A stretch of 64,000 nucleotides of DNA from Gadus chalcogrammus. Its lineage: Eukaryota > Chordata > Actinopteri > Gadiformes > Gadidae. Shown here piece by piece: positions 1-10,580 of this stretch (position 1 is the first letter of the stretch; every line of letters starts with the position of its first letter). The stretch spans positions 32,615,200-32,679,199 of the forward strand of contig NC_079427.1 in the NCBI RefSeq assembly GCF_026213295.1, read 5' to 3'. Below the pieces are notes generated by a model. That model had not been told where the DNA came from and did no database searches. It worked only from the letters and a program-made list of their open reading frames with translations. Position numbers and translations under genes: made by a program.

Positions 1-309
1 GGCAGAGGGGCTGTGGCTTTCCTCAAAGGATGTGGTTAGGCTTGCCGTGTCCAAGGTTGAGTCTGTGTGATAGGATTCAAGATTCTTGCTGTAGACTTTC
101 AAAGTCACTTTGTCCTTAGGCAGCTTTGTCATGCAACTCAAGTTGCAAAGCTCATTAGCGAACTCTGGATCTTGGAACTGCACCACCAAGTCACCTTCCA
201 GTCCAAGCTTGTTTTTTAGCATCAAGTGAAGGCCAATAACAGTCTCTGGCATGTTGTCAATGGTTATCCTCCGGATGTCATCTTGGCTAAGGATGACGCG
301 CAGCAACAT
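1..309 (-). CDS. N-terminal exon of a SAMD3-like fish multicopy protein (partial)
   Basis: An open frame of 103 codons starts at the ATG at 309 (minus strand), begins MLLRVILSQDDIRR and stays open to the window edge, so only its beginning is visible. It has the hydrophobic and acidic pattern of a PB1-like ubiquitin-fold domain, with VVQFQDPEFANELCNL near residues 46-61, followed by a Ser/Thr-rich linker. I recognise this as the start of the sterile-alpha-motif-domain-containing-3-like proteins that are multicopy in teleosts; that is from memory of the family, not a search. Function is unknown. No stop or frameshift is seen. It lies on the same strand as, and downstream of, the fragment at 2887-3444, a pairing that may reflect one repeated unit. 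Confidence 0.55.
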   Translation of the reverse strand, partial: MLLRVILSQDDIRRITIDNMPETVIGLHLMLKNKLGLEGDLVVQFQDPEFANELCNLSCMTKLPKDKVTLKVYSKNLESYHTDSTLDTASLTTSFEESHSPSA

Positions 310-662
310 GGTGAATCCCAACTAATAAAAAAGAAAAAAATTGTTACAGAAATGGTTGTGTCATGATAAAATAGTAAAGGTACGCCTATGCATATCATAC
401 GATTGAAATCACATTTTCAATTGCACCTTTGCAGTTGAAGAGTGCACTGAAAAGTGTTGGATTTTTGTTCTGCCAGATTATGAATTAAATGTCTTATTTA
501 ATACCTAGGTAATACTGAAAATAGGTTTGATATTTTGGCAGCAGAACTTAAAGTGGAGTCAGTGATTCTGGAGAACACTTGTTGTCAAAATCAGTGAATA
601 TCTCAATATCACAAATCCAGTGGTAATACACAGCCTAGGCTCTGTAAACTGGCATGTCGAAC

Positions 663-925
663 CTGATAATGTAATAAATTCCTGATAATGTAATAACCCC
701 GATAATGTAATAAAAATCTGCACTTGAGTCCATTGAAAAAGTAATAAAACCTGATAATGTAATAACTTCCTGATAATGTAATAAAGTGCATTTCCCAATA
801 ATGTAATACACTTTTAAGCAATAATGTCATAAAGTATTACATTAATGGGAGGTTATTATATTATCAGGTTAGCCTTCATTTCGCAAGTCCTGATGATGTA
901 ATAATTCCCCAATATTGTAATAATT
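663..925. repeat. Dispersed short repeat, consensus CCTGATAATGTAATAA
   Basis: About nine close or degenerate copies of CTGATAATGTAATAA lie between 663 and 925 with irregular spacers. Most are in direct orientation. One clear inverted copy (TTATTATATTATCAGG, about 852-867) lets part of the region fold. The short minus-strand open frames here are made by this repeat and are not genes. Confidence 0.7.
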
Positions 926-1535
926 TAACAGCAGACCACCCATTACTTGGGTTCAAGTGGTGATAGGCAACACTAGCTCAAGAGCTCTAGCGCCACCAAC
1001 AGGTCAAAGTTTAATGTTAATTAACTTTTGACCCATTCATCCCTGAGCAGAAATGTTTTTCAGTAGCTAATATAACTAGTGTCACCCGTAGTAATGAAAA
1101 AAAAAAAAAACTCTTATTCAGTCAGCTTATGCGAAAAGAAAGCTTTTTCTAATAGCTAAAAGTCATTCAGGTCAGCTTCACTCATTTGTTTCTTCTGGAA
1201 TGACATAAGCTTTTGATCTTCTCCCAGATGGCAATTGTCAGTTTTCAGCTATGGCTGACCAGTTAGCAAGCTTGGGAATATTTCGCTCATCCACCACTCT
1301 TAGACAGGAAATTGTATCTGATCTGGTGGCAAATCCTTTTGGTCTTGATGGCACACCTTTGTTAAATTTTGTTACTTCAAAACTGGGATGACTACATTAA
1401 TGGCATGGGTGAGTTGGGAACTTATGGAGATCAGATAACTCTCAAGCGAGCTGCTCAAAAGCAGCGTCCCTAGCAACCTGACGTCGTTGAAACATGCGAG
1501 CGAGCCGATAAAATCTTCCTAATAACTATAAAACT
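926..1535. other. No gene seen; AT-rich sequence with an A-run
   Basis: No coding region, RNA gene or element boundary is recognised. There is a 14-base A-run near 1097-1110 and otherwise unremarkable AT-rich sequence. Confidence 0.5.
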
Positions 1536-1809
1536 AAAGATCAGACACAATCACTGACTGAAGATTATGCATGTAAAAAGTATATTTCTTGCTAGGAATG
1601 TTATTAGAAACACGTTTAACGGTGAATCGGTCCTAAAATATTGCATTTCCCATTCAGATAATAAAGATTAATAAAGATCATACACATTCACTGACTGGAG
1701 ATTATGCAAGGAAAAGGTATATTTCTCGCTAGAAATGTTATTAGAAACACCTTTAATGGTGTATCTGTCCTAAAATATTGCATTTCTCATTCAGATAATA
1801 AAGATTAAT
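1536..1809. repeat. Tandem duplication, two 137-bp copies
   Basis: Copy one (1536-1672) and copy two (1673-1809) abut exactly, and both end AAAGATTAAT. They differ by scattered substitutions, for example GATCAGACACAATCACTGA against GATCATACACATTCACTGA, so the duplication is not very recent. No coding content is seen. Confidence 0.85.
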
Positions 1810-2000
1810 ATAAGCTACGTAACAATTTCACCAAATGCTAGGAGAACGTCTCGCCCCCTGTTGGTGCTATTCCTCCATTCATTTAGAATTGAGAAGAAAG
1901 CGTGTAGTCCTCACGCTTTCGTCAGGCAAAGCGTGACCCTGAACACGCCTTGCGATGTGGACCAACGTGTCTATTACACGCCTTGGCGTGATACCGGGTT

Positions 2001-2001
<1 letters not shown>

Positions 2002-2055
<54 letters not shown>
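2002..2055. repeat. (TG)n microsatellite
   Basis: An uninterrupted GT/TG dinucleotide run of about 54 bases. It creates the spurious Val-Cys and Thr-His open frames that cover it. Confidence 0.98.
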
Positions 2056-2057
<2 letters not shown>

Positions 2058-2886
2058 ACTGCCCAACCCCGCCCATCCTCTGGTTTTTAATAGTTCTGAC
2101 TGAGTTTTCAAGAAGATTATGCAATACATATTACACCCCAACTGTTTCTGCGCTGGGTTTTGAAGTACCCAAGAGAACCGTGACCCGCGCCTTTGAGGTT
2201 TACACCCGCGACTCAGTTTTTAAAACAACCCGTGAAGCTTGCAACCCTGCATCACCGTCACCTTCGCCGTACTGGCAGTGATGGGAAGTTTCCAAATAAT
2301 TATAATTCATGTATTGTATATAACCAGGAATTTATGTATTTTATAACCTTGTTGGTTGTTCAATAAAACGTATTCACGGCCAAGATACGTGTTTCAGACA
2401 AAATACGTTAAATTAAATGTTCCCCGAAGGCAAAGTATGCCTTAATGACATATGTGCTATAGGCCTACGTTGACATTCAACTTATCTGGGACGTTTCACC
2501 TACATAATCCTAGAAGTAATAAATGGCAAAATAATAGGCTGAGAACTACGTATTTGCGATACGTTCAATAAAACTAATCACGGCAAAATACTTTTTTGCC
2601 AAACGTAATTTAAGAATGCCGAATAGTGTTCTCTGGGACTGATTTGATGAGACCAGGGTTGCTGGGTTAGTTCAGGGTTAATGCACAATATAATTTATCC
2701 ACAGACAACCATCAAAATATACCTCAGTGCAGTAAGGTGCTTGGGAGAACCAGGGTGTCTTCCTTGCACGTGTAGGCTGACAGGGGCGCGTATGTGGGTT
2801 CAGCTCGGCTGCAGGTTCGCCCACAGCAAGTTGTAGATCATCAGTTGCTGCAACTTCAAAACATCTAAAGTGATCCAGGTACTAGG
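2056..2886. other. No gene seen; holds copies of a CAATAAAACG-type motif
   Basis: No coding region is supported. The motif CAATAAAACGTATTCACGGC occurs at 2361-2380, with a degenerate copy at about 2566-2584 and a third outside the region at about 6909-6930. This suggests the debris of a dispersed repeat. Confidence 0.4.
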
Positions 2887-3444
2887 TTAAGAAAGGTTGA
2901 CGAATAACGGATGCCTTGTATGTCCCACTACCACAAATGTACAGGAATTTTGACAGAAATCAACATACATTCCCTTAACTATTTTGTCTAAAGGCTGTTT
3001 ATGGCAGTGATACAGTTGTACCAGATGACCTGAATTTGTGCTGAATAAGGCTTGTTCGACTAAGGTTGACAGATTTTCTAGGGAACTGTATGTTGCTCTT
3101 TCTAATTCCACTGTTGGCTTGTACAGGCATGGCATATCAAAAAAGTATGCCAACATAAGTTGGTGTTTGTTGGCCAAGGACAAAACAATGTTCTTAAAAT
3201 TATTTAGATCCCGGGCAGGTTTTTTGAAGCTATGTTTAGCTTCAAAGCAAAATGTCCAGAAGCCCACCACGGGTCCAAAGCAACGAATTAGACCTGGATA
3301 ATGTTCAAAGAAATTATGTTTGGGTTTGAGTTTCACATCAGGAAACACTTCTATTAAAAGTTTCCTATGTTCAAAGATCTTTGCTTCCAAGTAAGAGAGG
3401 CTTTCTTCTGTGAAACTGGACGATACCAAGATTTCAACAATCAT
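2887..3444 (-). CDS. C-terminal fragment of a fish multicopy protein family
   Basis: A 185-codon open frame runs from 3444 to 2887. Its recognisable core is HYPGLIRCFGPVVGFWT followed by CFEAKHSFKK and a stretch ending LANKHQLM. I know this signature from large, uncharacterised, multicopy teleost and invertebrate proteins that usually carry zinc fingers further upstream. The visible part corresponds to the later portion of such proteins. Nothing upstream on the minus strand (3445-3741) looks like the missing N-terminus, so this is an exon or a pseudogene fragment. No function is assigned. It sits about 2.6 kb upstream, same strand, of the PB1-like exon at 1-309. Confidence 0.5.
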   Translation of the reverse strand: MIVEILVSSSFTEESLSYLEAKIFEHRKLLIEVFPDVKLKPKHNFFEHYPGLIRCFGPVVGFWTFCFEAKHSFKKPARDLNNFKNIVLSLANKHQLMLAYFFDMPCLYKPTVELERATYSSLENLSTLVEQALFSTNSGHLVQLYHCHKQPLDKIVKGMYVDFCQNSCTFVVVGHTRHPLFVNLS

Positions 3445-3741
3445 GCATCAAGCCTGCACGATTCAAGCCTTCACTTTTACCGGGAGTACACCCGGATGTA
3501 GCAAGCACCTAGCCACTAGCCATATAAATGGGGGTCCCCACACAAACGCCTGATATATAACAATCATATTTCTACTCGATTAATTATTTTGGCGCAAGTG
3601 TAACAAGAAATAAACATTAAGTGACCATAGATATATATACTGACAAGAGATCATCTGAGCTGCCCTGTTCAGTGGCACATATGCGGCAATGCCGCTGGCA
3701 TCTTGCCGCATGGTAACCACCCACCTGAATGAATGAACGTC

Positions 3742-5820
3742 CGATGTATGGAATCAGATTCCTGCCATAATTCAAACCTGAAAAAAAAGTTTCAAAGGCT
3801 TGTAAGTCTGGGTTTGAAAACTCAACACCTTGTAAAAAAGGTTTTGCAACACTGAAAAAGAGATTATAACCTGAAAAAAAATAAAACTAAAATTCAAACA
3901 TCTGTAAACATGATTTTGTGTTCTATTTTATCTTCTTCATCATTTTCACCAACACATTTTCAAAGTTCAAACAATTTCACCAGCGCATTTGCAGAGTTTC
4001 AAATCTGGCACTGTTCTACCAGTGTATTTAATTGTTGCCCGGTTTTGAAACCTTGTAAATGGGATTCTGCAAACGGGTGTTCATACATTGAGAAATACGT
4101 TTTGAAAGGTTGAATATTTAGTTTTAAAAACTTGTAAAGGTGTACGTTTACGACATTGCAACGTAAATTTTCAGAACTGACTTTTCAGCACTGACTTTTC
4201 AGAGATTTGACCACACAGGCGCAAGCTTTGAGTCACGTGAATATTGGCAGTGTTCTGACGCCACTCGTTTTGAAACTCCTGACAGTCGAATCTGAAAAAA
4301 AAAAACGTTCCTGGGGGCGGGACCATTTAGCTCTAAACCTATTGGTTGCTCTCGGCTGACGTACATTCCAATCACATGTGCCGTTCACCGGGCTGTGCGT
4401 GATTGACAGTGCTCTGCCGATGACACGAATAACAAGCGACTTTCGAGGTTGATTTTGATTTCCATTTTCTGGAACCATGGCTGTTTCCCAAAGTGAAGGC
4501 TGCAGCCTTGCTAGGACGCGTCCTTGCTAGTCGCGTCCAATGGAGATGAGACTCTAGCTGTGTTCGAAATCGTTCCCTATCATGGATGTAGTGCACTAAA
4601 TAGGGTGCACACCATTTTGTAGGGTGTTCGAATTCTCAGTGGTCCACTATATAGTGGACTTAAAATAGGGTACATACGATGTTCCCTACATGTTACTCCC
4701 GTATAACACAATGCAATGCGGTTGTATTTTTCCAGGGGAGAAGAAGAATCTGAATAACTGCGAAAACGAATACATTTAATGATGGAGTCTCCGGCTTGTG
4801 TTTAGAAATGTCAACAATTTGTTTGGGATTTAACATTCAAAATTAATTTAAAAAAACTTGAACAAGGAAATGTAACATTCAACATCAATACAACCTCCAG
4901 CCCGGTTTGTTTAGATGATGTCGGCGCATCACGTCACACAAATACCAGGTGCATTTACTGACGCAAATGACGTTTAGAAATGTTGGGCGTAGTGTCCGAA
5001 TTCTCGTTCCCTATTCCCTATATAGTGCACTATATCATGTACACTATATAGGGAATAGGGAACGAGTGTATAGGGAACGATTTCGAACACAGCTTCTGGT
5101 TCCAGAAAAAGGAAATCAAAATCAACCGCGAAAGTCGCTTGTTATTCGTGTCATCGGCAGAGCACTGTCAATCACGCACAGCCCGGTGAACGGCACATGT
5201 GATTGGAATGTACGTCAGCCGAGAGCAACCAATAGGTTTAGAGCTAAATGGTCCCGCCCCCAGGAACGTTTTTTTTTTTTCAGATTCGACTGTCAGGAGA
5301 TTCAAAACGAGTGGTGTCAGAACACTGCCAATATTCACGTGACTCAAAGCTTGCGCCTGTGTGGTCAAATCGCTGAAAAGTCAGTTCTGAAAAAATACGT
5401 TGCAATGTCGTAAACGTACACCTTTACAAGTTTTTAAAACTAAATATTCAACCTTTCAAAACGTATTTCTCAATGTATGAACACCCGTTGGCAGAATCCC
5501 ATTTACAAGGTTTCAAAACCGGGCAACAATGAAATACACTGTTAGAACAGTGCCAGATTTGAAACTCTGCAAATGCGCTGGTGAAATTGTTTGAACTTTG
5601 AAAATGTGTTGGTGAAAATGATGAAGAAGATAAAATAGAACACAAAATCATGTTTACAGATGTTTGAATTTTAGTTTTATTTTTTTTCAGGTTATAATCT
5701 CTTTTTTCAGCGTTGCAAAACCTTCTTTACAAGGTGTTGAGTTTTCAAACCCAGACTTACAAGCCTTTGAAACTTTTTTTTCAGGTTTGAATTATGGCAG
5801 GAATCTGACTCCATACCGAT
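3742..5820. mobile_element. Foldback (long inverted repeat) DNA element, ~2.1 kb
   Basis: The left arm (about 3742-4482) and right arm (about 5096-5820) are near-perfect reverse complements over some 730 bp. Outer ends read CGATGTATGGAATCAGATTC on the left and, reverse-complemented, CATCGGTATGGAGTCAGATT on the right. The arms are built from degenerate subrepeats of the TTTGAAA...CTTGTAA type. No target duplication is obvious. The same 67-codon open frame appears once on each strand (3910-4113 and 5448-5651), which is a consequence of the inverted repeat and not evidence of a gene. No transposase is present, so the element is non-autonomous. Confidence 0.85.
4556..5094. mobile_element. Palindromic MITE nested in the foldback loop
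   Basis: It begins AGCTGTGTTCGAAATCGTTC at 4556 and ends with the inverse (CGATTTCGAACACAGCT) at 5094. Internal blocks such as CACTATATAGTGGAC and GTGCACTATATCATGTACAC are themselves palindromic. The loop side at about 4483-4555 carries extra sequence absent from the right side, so the insertion site was rearranged. No coding capacity. Confidence 0.75.
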
Positions 5821-6080
5821 GGGGCAGAGGTCCATTCACGTCTAAAAGTCCCCTTATTTTAAGCCAATCTTTGAGCGGGTTGGGTCAAATGTGTGTTTGT
5901 GGAAATGATAGTAAAAAAATTAAAACACTAATTCTTTTACCATCAACACAGGTCTGACGTGTGTCAGAAACCAACCCGCTTGAAGATTGTGTTGAAGATT
6001 AGTTAAACCTTTGAACGAAGGTTAACGGTTAAACATTGAATGGGCGGACGGCTCTGCTGTCCGAGAAGTTGCGTCTGGTG

Positions 6081-6547
6081 TGTTATTGCATATTCTCGAA
6101 GAAAGTTGTCCCAATCCGGGTTGCTTTGAACTCACTTCATTTATTATAAAGTCGTCGGCATGTTCGGCATGGTAAGTGACGCTATACGGAGGGAATGTAG
6201 GAATCGTGTAGAACACGTGTGAGAGATAATAACTCTGGCTACTATGGGCCACGGGCAGAGGCCCGTGACCCTTCGCGGGTGTCGCTGAAAATCTCTGGCG
6301 ATCCCCACCTCGTGGCCGCAGGTATGGAGGACCGCCCAGTGGGCGTGGCCTAGTGGGCGTGGGCCGGGGTGCCGTAATGGCTTCGGCCTTCTTCATATAT
6401 TTTAAAGGCGCTGCATCTGTGGCTGGATGCAGCCTCCAATAAGCTCTTGCTCCCCTTGTTGCTATGTATAGTATTTTACGGCTTATATATTTGGTCCTGC
6501 TTCATGGGTCTATGTGTGGGTAGCTTAGATTCTTAAAATACGTAACA
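6081..6547 (+). mobile_element. Solo-LTR-like repeat, same family as 23428-24488
   Basis: The sequence runs from TGTTATTGCATATTC to AAAATACGTAACA, so it has TG...CA ends. It aligns along its length with the repeat at 23428-24488. A TATA-like block (CATATATTTTAAAGG) and a downstream AATAA signal fit LTR promoter and polyadenylation sites. The flanks (GGTG and GTGT) do not form a clean 4-bp duplication, unlike the other copy. A 124-codon minus-strand open frame inside shows no recognisable domain. Confidence 0.6.
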
Positions 6548-7237
6548 GTGTGAACAACCAGGTGACGAGACATAACAGGCTTCGTTGGTGCTCTGTGTAG
6601 GCCGCTACGTTACGTATCCATTGAACGTAGCCATTGCTATAGGTGCCTTGTGTAAAAAGCTACTGGTTGATTTATTCAAATTATTTTTTTGCCGCCAGTA
6701 ACTAGAAAAGTAGGCCTACCGATTTCGATGATTTGGACTGTGTTATCGACTATGAATGAATGAATGAATGATCTTTATTGTCAAAGTACAGGTACAAGTA
6801 CAGGTAAATCGGAAATTTTGGGATCTATAATAATGTTTAAGTAGTAAGAGGTTAAGAATAACTCATTCACTCAATGAGATTCACTCAACATTTTTTCAGT
6901 TAAGTTTACAATAAAACGAGTATTCACGGCGACCAACCACATTTTAATATTTCTTATGAATTTACGCTCCACCTTTTCTCAAGTAAACGACTCCTCTTCG
7001 TTTTCTCCCTTTCAACTGTGTGCAGAAGAATGCCGCAAGCGCCTTCAAGGTGGTATTGAAAGGGCCATGCAAAACGTACCACTTGACGCAAAACGTAACA
7101 CGTGATTGAAGCACAATTAGCCTTGTTTATAACTCAGCTTGGACTATCTAGCTAACAAAACATTGATTTTAATTTGGTTTAACTCTTCCATGTAGTTGAG
7201 AGACATTGTCAATTAATTAGTTGATTAAGACACAATT
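6548..7237. other. No gene seen; LINE 3'-tail-like stretch near 6752-6830
   Basis: GAATGAATGAATGAATGATCTTTATTGTCAAAG (about 6752-6785 in pieces) followed by ACAGGTACAAGTACAGG resembles the reverse complement of a fish LINE 3' end with its microsatellite tail. The rest is AT-rich and unassigned. Confidence 0.35.
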
Positions 7238-7519
7238 GTTAAAGTGGACTTATTATACCACCATGTGTGAGTGTGATTAGCCTTACAGCCGTTTTCGAAA
7301 TCGGTCCTAATATGACATCAGTAGTGGGTTTGTCCACCTAGATCTGTGCTGGATAGATGAGCAATGTTTACTTCAGTCCACTGGGTAGGCTGGTCGAAGA
7401 TCTATCCAGCACAGATCTCGGTGGACACACCCACTAGTGATGTCATATTAGCAGATTTTCGAAACGGCTTGTAAGGCTAATCACACTCACACCTGGTGGT
7501 ATAATAAGTCCCCTTTAAC
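7238..7519. mobile_element. Palindromic MITE flanked by TTAA
   Basis: The two halves (about 7238-7372 and 7386-7519) are reverse complements, including GACTTATTATACCACCA, GTGTGAGTGTGATTAGCC and AGATCTGTGCTGGATAGAT. The ends sit in TTAA on both sides (GTTAAAGTGGAC and GTCCCCTTTAAC). A TTAA target is used by piggyBac and Kolobok transposons, so this is probably a non-autonomous member of such a group. No coding capacity. Confidence 0.8.
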
Positions 7520-8940
7520 GACAACAACAAGCAAAATTTCGGGTTTCAGTGTGGGCTCCAATCAACCCACTACTACAAAGGCCTATTTAAGCTTCACACC
7601 GGGGCTGGGGCCCTGTTTACGAGCTCATCTTGCAATGTGAATCCAATTCTAATCGTATATTGGGAGAGCATCCCAAATCTCCCATTTATATAGAAATGTT
7701 AAACACACAGCCCATAACAGCTCTTCTGGAGGATATGATAAATGCTAGATATACCAGAGATTGCCCTTCATTAAATGCAATCTCGTGAAGCCATGTTGCT
7801 TAGCATGGCTGTCAATGACAATACTACTGGTTCAAGATAAGTGCAAGGGATATCTATATAAATATTTGAAGAAAGCACTTCAAATATTGACGTGTAAGAA
7901 AAACAAATCTGTCGCCCATTACACCTCTTATGGGTCTGCTGCTTTGAAGTACCAGAGCAAGGGTAGTGAACTAAACTAGTGAAGATGATTCACATGGACC
8001 CTTTTCAGAGAGCTGTCAAGGCTAGGCAAACACAGATGTAGCCTCAACCTTAGCATCGTTAACATCGCCTTAACAAACTGTAATCAGACAACGCGGTTAT
8101 ATGCTTTAGACCCTCGAGTATCTGTGGTATAAAGGCTGGGACGAATTTCGAATTATAAATATGCAAACTTCATGTTGAAAATATGGACCGTCGCGATTCC
8201 CATTGAAACAGTGGCGTGGTGATTTTTATTTATTTTTTAACGGTTTTCGTTAAGTGATTTTTCCGAAACGGTTATGACGGTTGAATACGCTGGGCTACAA
8301 AAGGGCTTAGTTTAAGTTTTCACACTTAAATCACACTAGCAACTTCTGGATCAGGATATATTTAATTATAGTTAGACGGAAAGTTAGATCAGGGAGTAGG
8401 GTTTAACATCAAAGACCAATCTGGGTGACATAACCACTGTGTTGTCAAGTGGCACATTCTGCGGCGATTGCTCGCCAGCTGTGAGCTCTTAGTGAACAGA
8501 ATGCAGGTTTGAAGCGTACCCCATAAAGCCTGCCGTGAGTTTTATCGATGCCTTTACGTTTTAATGTTCCATAGTCTAGAGAGGGTGCTGCCAACTTTGT
8601 CCATTAATCTATTGGTGGGCGAGAAGAAGTGCTCAAGCCCGGTCTCTGCCAGTGACATTAGATAGTGGGAGGCAGCATTAGAAGAGGATGCAGACGTTAA
8701 TTATTAATATCACTGTCTGGAGGCTGAACCACCCCCTCCCCTAAAAACCAGGAAAACATGCACAGCTCAGAGGCCTCAAGGACATGCAGTGGACACATCA
8801 AGGAGAGGCAAGGGAGTCATGTTGAGGCAGGGCGTCAGACGATGGAGGCTATGTGATGGAAGGTGCTCCATTATGAAGTATCCAACCAGGCAGAAAGGTC
8901 AACCTGCTGCTAGACCGAACCGCCGTAAAACTCTGAGGGG
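7520..8940. other. No gene or element recognised
   Basis: About 1.4 kb of ordinary sequence. The 72-codon frame at 7761-7979 has no recognisable domain and is not supported. No repeats other than short AT runs were noticed. Confidence 0.45.
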
Positions 8941-8966
8941 CCGAGCAACAGCGACATATATATGAG

Positions 8967-8973
8967 AGGAGAT

Positions 8974-9004
<31 letters not shown>

Positions 9005-9041
9005 GCATGAGGAAGAAGAAGGAGAGGTGGAGGGAGTAGAG

Positions 9042-9084
<43 letters not shown>

Positions 9085-9235
9085 AGAGAGAGAGACATGA
9101 GGAAGAAGAGGAGGAGGTGGAGGTGGAGGAGGCGTAGAGGGAGGAGGATGAGAAGTGGAAGGAGGATGAAGAGGAGGAGGTGGAGAACGAATAGAGGGAT
9201 GGAGGAGGATGAGGAGTGGAAGGAGGAAGGGAGGC
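8967..9235. repeat. Purine-strand low-complexity repeat (GA, GGA)n
   Basis: GAGA runs (8967-9003 and 9036-9095) pass into GGAGGAGGTGGA and GAAGAGGAGG blocks up to about 9235. The plus strand is almost purely purine. Such polypurine tracts can form triplex DNA. The Arg/Glu/Gly and Ser/Leu/Pro frames over it are artefacts. Confidence 0.9.
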
Positions 9236-9654
9236 AATCTAAATTAATGTCTTCTGTTACCTCATTAGACAAACACGATATAAAAGCTAACATTATAACC
9301 TAATTGGCCCACATATTCGTAGTGCTAGCATCAGTTCTGACAAGTTTCTGCTTCTACACGTATTGGTCAAGAAAACACCATATAAATGATGATATTAGGA
9401 TGATATTATCATCCTGCCCGTACCAATAAAGACTGAAGAATAACCTGGGTAAATCCGACTCTGCAAGCGTGGCCTATTTACCATTCCACCCATACCAGTT
9501 AACCACAGAATTTTTTACCTGGAGATCTAGGAGATGTTTCGTAGACCTTTGTCTGTAGACCTTTAATCACTGAATAATAATAATAAATATAACCGCAAGC
9601 GGTGATTAACGGGGTCCGAGCAAAATTAAAAGTCAAGAACACAATAATGGAAGA
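9236..9654. other. No gene seen
   Basis: AT-rich sequence between the purine tract and the hAT element. No coding region is supported. Confidence 0.4.
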
Positions 9655-9952
9655 CAGTGCCGCTGCTAGCTATTTTGGGGCCCTAAGCATAACTCCTTTA
9701 TGGCCCCCCCCCGAAAAAAAGGATTCTGCCAGTTTAACATTTTATTAAAACGCAAAAGTTAAATCTACTTTGTAAACACAGTTCACAGAACAGCCAAAAC
9801 ATACATACAGTACACAGAAGTATTGGAATGTCCAAAATCTTTTAAATTAAATAGTTATCCATAAATACAAACTTAAAAACAGAAGTATACAAGTAAGAAA
9901 AATTCTTCTATAAAGCAAAGATTTACAAGCAGAAACTATTTACACAAATATT

Positions 9953-10580
9953 TACCGTATTTTCCGGACTATACGTCGCTCCCGAGTATTAGTCGCATCA
10001 GTCAAAAAATGCTCCATGACGAGGAAAAAAACATATATACGTCGCATCGGTGTATAAGTCGCATTTATTTTTAAACATTTAAACAAGAACGTTTAGTCTG
10101 GAGAGACTGAATACAATTGCAATAGCAATATAGGTGTGTCGGTCCCACTCGTAGTTCTGAGTATACCGAATTCAGTGACACCGGGATTCCACCGGACGCG
10201 TATGCGCCGCGGTCCTAAACCTGAGCGCACGATCGGGAGGTGGAAGTTGCCTTCACAAGTCCAGCGGAGGGCTCCAGTTTTCGCCGGCCAAGTCATGCGC
10301 TGTGATATGTGTGACAGCTATGTTGCACAACATTGCAGCTAAGGCTGGGGTAGCTTTGGTTGAACCGGAGGACATTGAGGACGATGACGACGAGAATATA
10401 ATTTATTCGGTGGTGCAGTAGGCTTGCAGCGTTCAGTTGTAGGCCTAATGAATGACGGTGCCATCTTGCGGCCGAAGATTATGTACGCACAATTTTGGCA
10501 TATAAGTCGCTTCGAAATATAAGTCGCAGGGCAAGCCAAACTACAAAAAAAACGCGACTTATAGTCCGGAAAATACGGTA
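9953..10580. mobile_element. Nested MITE, TIR TACCGTATTTTCCGGACTAT
   Basis: The ends TACCGTATTTTCCGGACTAT and ATAGTCCGGAAAATACGGTA are perfect inverted repeats. Subterminal TATAAGTCGC and TACGTCGCATC motifs repeat inwards from both ends. The TIR type is common in vertebrate genomes. The flanking TA could be a target duplication or part of the TIR. The interior contains a transposase remnant (see 10223-10421). Confidence 0.85.
10223..10421 (+). pseudogene. Harbinger-type transposase C-terminal remnant
   Basis: One frame gives ERTIGRWKLPSQ (from 10223), matching the conserved glutamate region of PIF/Harbinger DDE nucleases. After a frame change the next frame gives LQFSPAKSCAVICVTAMLHN followed by IAAKAGVALVEPEDIEDDDD and a stop at 10419-10421. 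The helix before LHNIA is the usual end of these transposases. The two parts are in different frames, so it is dead. Its position suggests the surrounding MITE derives from a longer coding element. Confidence 0.6.

Noticed and set aside
663..925. CRISPR-like array of short repeats
   Set aside because: Spacing is irregular, orientation mixed, copies degenerate and no cas genes are present; the genome is eukaryotic.
1861..2281. Open frames over the TG microsatellite
   Set aside because: Their length is supplied by Val-Cys or Thr-His dipeptide repeats and the flanks have no domain.
3910..5651. The same 67-codon open frame on both strands (3910-4113 plus, 5448-5651 minus)
   Set aside because: The two frames are the two arms of the foldback element. 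Low-complexity Ser/Phe content and no domain make a gene unlikely.
6022..6396. 124-codon minus-strand frame
   Set aside because: It lies mostly inside the LTR-like repeat shared with 23428-24488, whose second copy does not keep it open.
8899..9303. Long Ser/Leu/Pro and Arg/Gly/Glu frames
   Set aside because: They follow the GA/GGA low-complexity tract.
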